Of a DNA stretch of 32,297 bases, positions 30,539 through 32,297 are shown piece by piece. Each line of letters starts with the position of its first letter. The first letter of the stretch is position 1. The stretch comes from Enterovirga sp. (GTDB taxonomy: Bacteria > Pseudomonadota > Alphaproteobacteria > Rhizobiales > Beijerinckiaceae), in assembly GCA_028290695.1 (NCBI GenBank), contig JAQGJJ010000216.1, positions 1 to 32,297 on the forward strand. Reading direction: 5' to 3'. Made by a program: the position numbers and the translations under genes. A model generated the notes under the pieces. The model saw only the letters and a program-made list of their open reading frames with translations, was not told where the DNA came from and did no database searches.

Positions 30539-32297
30539 ATGACCTTCGCCAAGCTGCTCATCGCGAACCGCGGCGAGATCGCGATCCGCATCGCCCGGGC
30601 TGCGACCGATCTCGGGATCCGAACGGTTGCGGTCCATTCCGAGGACGACGCGCTCTCGCTCCATACCCGCCGGGCCGAGGAGGTCCTTCCGCTCCGGGGC
30701 CGAGGGGCCGCGGCTTATCTCGACATCGCGGCGGTGATCGCGGCCGCGAAGGCGAGCGGAGCGGATGCGGTCCACCCCGGCTACGGCTTTCTCAGCGAGA
30801 ACGCGGAGTTCGCGACCGCCTGCGCGGAGGCGGGGCTCACCTTCGTGGGGCCGCGCCCCGAGACGCTCCGGCTCTTCGGCGACAAGGCGAGCGCACGGGC
30901 CTTCGCGACCCGCAACAACGTACCGGTCCCTCCCGGAACGGACGGCCCGACGGAGCTTTCCGACGCCAGGCTCTTCCTGGCCGCCCAGGGCGGGGCGCCC
31001 GTGATGGTGAAGGCGATCGCCGGCGGCGGCGGTCGCGGCATGCGGATCGTGGCGAACCCGGACGAGATCGAGGAGGCGTTCGCGCGGTGTCGCTCGGAGG
31101 CGGAGGCGGCCTTCGGGTCGGGTGACCTCTACGTGGAGCGCCTGATCGGGCAGGCGCGTCACATCGAGGTGCAGATCATCGGCGACGCAACGGGCGCGGT
31201 CAGCCACCTGCACGAGCGCGAATGCACGCTTCAGCGGCGCAACCAGAAGATCGTCGAAGTCGCGCCCAGTCCGTCGCTCTCCCCTGGCCTGCGGGGCCGC
31301 ATCGCCGCGGCGGCCCTTTCGCTCGCCCGGGCGGCGGCCTACGAGAATCTCGGCACCTTCGAGTTCCTGGTCGACAGCGAGCGCGAGAGCTTCTTCTTCA
31401 TGGAGGCGAATCCGCGCCTCCAGGTCGAGCACACCGTGACCGAGGAGGTGCTCGGGCTCGATCTCGTGCAGGCGCAGATCGCGGTCGCCGCCGGCCGGAC
31501 GCTCGCGGATCTCGGACTTGCCCAGGAGCGCGTGCCGTCCCCGCGCGGCTATGCGGTCCAGCTCCGGATCAATCTCGAGACCATGGACCGGACGGGCGCC
31601 GTGATGCCGGCCGGCGGCGTCCTCTCGGCTTTCGAGCCACCCTCCGGGCCCGGCATCAGGGTCGATCATTTCGGCTATGCCGGCTATCGCACGAGCGCCG
31701 CCTTCGACGCGATGATCGCCAAGGTGATCGTGCACTCGCCGACGCCCGACTACGCCGACGCGGTCCGCAAGGCGGGGCGGGCCCTGGCCGAATTCCGCAT
31801 CGAGGGTGCCGGCACGAACATTCCGTTCCTGCTCGCCCTTCTCGACCATCCGGCCGTGAGGGCGAACACGATCGACACGCGCTTCGTCGAGGCGAATATC
31901 GAGGCGCTCGTCGGCACGGCGCAGGACGGGCGCAGGGCGCCCCGCTTCTTTCCGGACGCGGGCGGCGCGGCCGAGAGCGCCTCCACGGCCGTTGCGGCTC
32001 CGGCCGGCACGGTGGCGGCCGAGTCGCCCATGCAGGCGACCGTCGTGGCGATCGGGGTTTCGGTCGGAGATCTCGTGCGGCCGGGCCAGCAGCTCGCGGT
32101 GCTCGAGGCCATGAAGATGGAGCATCTCGTCACGGCCGTGACCGGAGGGATCGTGCGGGCCGTGGTGGCCAGCAAGGGCGAGACGCTGATGGCGGGCGCG
32201 CCCATCGTGTTCATTGAGGCGGCCGATGTGGAACCAGAAGGGGAGGCGGACGGCCACGATGCCGATCCGGACGCGATCCGGCCCGACCTCGCGGAGG
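30539..32297 (+). CDS. Biotin-dependent acyl-CoA carboxylase: biotin carboxylase + biotin-carrier domain; 3' end outside the window (possible fused carboxyltransferase)
   Basis: ATG at 30539. I translated it manually because it is missing from the ORF track, which lists only closed ORFs. MTFAKLLIANRGEIAIRIARAATDLGIRTVAVHSEDDALSLHTRRAEE..., ATP-grasp AIAGGGGRGMRIV, ECTLQRRNQKIVEVAPSP, MEANPRLQVEHTVTEEV, and the biotinylation motif EAMKMEH at 32105-32125. Frame stays open to the end. Confidence 0.93.
   Translation, partial: MTFAKLLIANRGEIAIRIARAATDLGIRTVAVHSEDDALSLHTRRAEEVLPLRGRGAAAYLDIAAVIAAAKASGADAVHPGYGFLSENAEFATACAEAGLTFVGPRPETLRLFGDKASARAFATRNNVPVPPGTDGPTELSDARLFLAAQGGAPVMVKAIAGGGGRGMRIVANPDEIEEAFARCRSEAEAAFGSGDLYVERLIGQARHIEVQIIGDATGAVSHLHERECTLQRRNQKIVEVAPSPSLSPGLRGRIAAAALSLARAAAYENLGTFEFLVDSERESFFFMEANPRLQVEHTVTEEVLGLDLVQAQIAVAAGRTLADLGLAQERVPSPRGYAVQLRINLETMDRTGAVMPAGGVLSAFEPPSGPGIRVDHFGYAGYRTSAAFDAMIAKVIVHSPTPDYADAVRKAGRALAEFRIEGAGTNIPFLLALLDHPAVRANTIDTRFVEANIEALVGTAQDGRRAPRFFPDAGGAAESASTAVAAPAGTVAAESPMQATVVAIGVSVGDLVRPGQQLAVLEAMKMEHLVTAVTGGIVRAVVASKGETLMAGAPIVFIEAADVEPEGEADGHDADPDAIRPDLAE

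Noticed and set aside
30473-32257. 594-aa minus-strand ORF and 31222..32217 plus-strand ORF
   Set aside because: Both are off-frame or antisense shadows of the biotin carboxylase gene starting at 30539, whose frame carries all the conserved motifs.

Overview
High-GC window, probably from an alphaproteobacterium (lineage is inferred from codon and gene style only). I found no CRISPR array, rRNA, tRNA or transposase. Left edge (1-5663): two large hybrid sensor kinases. The first has tandem HAMP units (Nik1/group III-like), GAF, HisKA/HATPase and three REC domains, and is cut at the window start. The second is REC-PAS-HisKA-HATPase-REC. The rest (5797-32297) is a dense catabolic/transport region made of three regulator-importer-enzyme modules. 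Module A (LacI): flavin reductase, LacI regulator, divergent MFS permease, SsuABC/TauABC-type importer, NtaA/SnaA/DszA-type flavin monooxygenase and a DUF1932-type dehydrogenase. A near-identical palindrome, (A/G)TGAACCGGTTCAT, lies both in the lacI/MFS intergenic region and upstream of the importer. Module B (LysR): ribose/nucleoside-type ABC importer, PuuE-like polysaccharide deacetylase-family hydrolase, aspartate-dehydrogenase-like protein and amidase, in one minus-strand operon. Module C (GntR/FCD): Dpp/Opp-type ABC importer, acyl-CoA ligase and a biotin-dependent carboxylase. The carboxylase is cut at the right edge, is absent from the ORF track, and may continue into a fused carboxyltransferase. 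No single known pathway explains the whole set. The best candidates for undescribed biology are the substrates of modules A, B and C.
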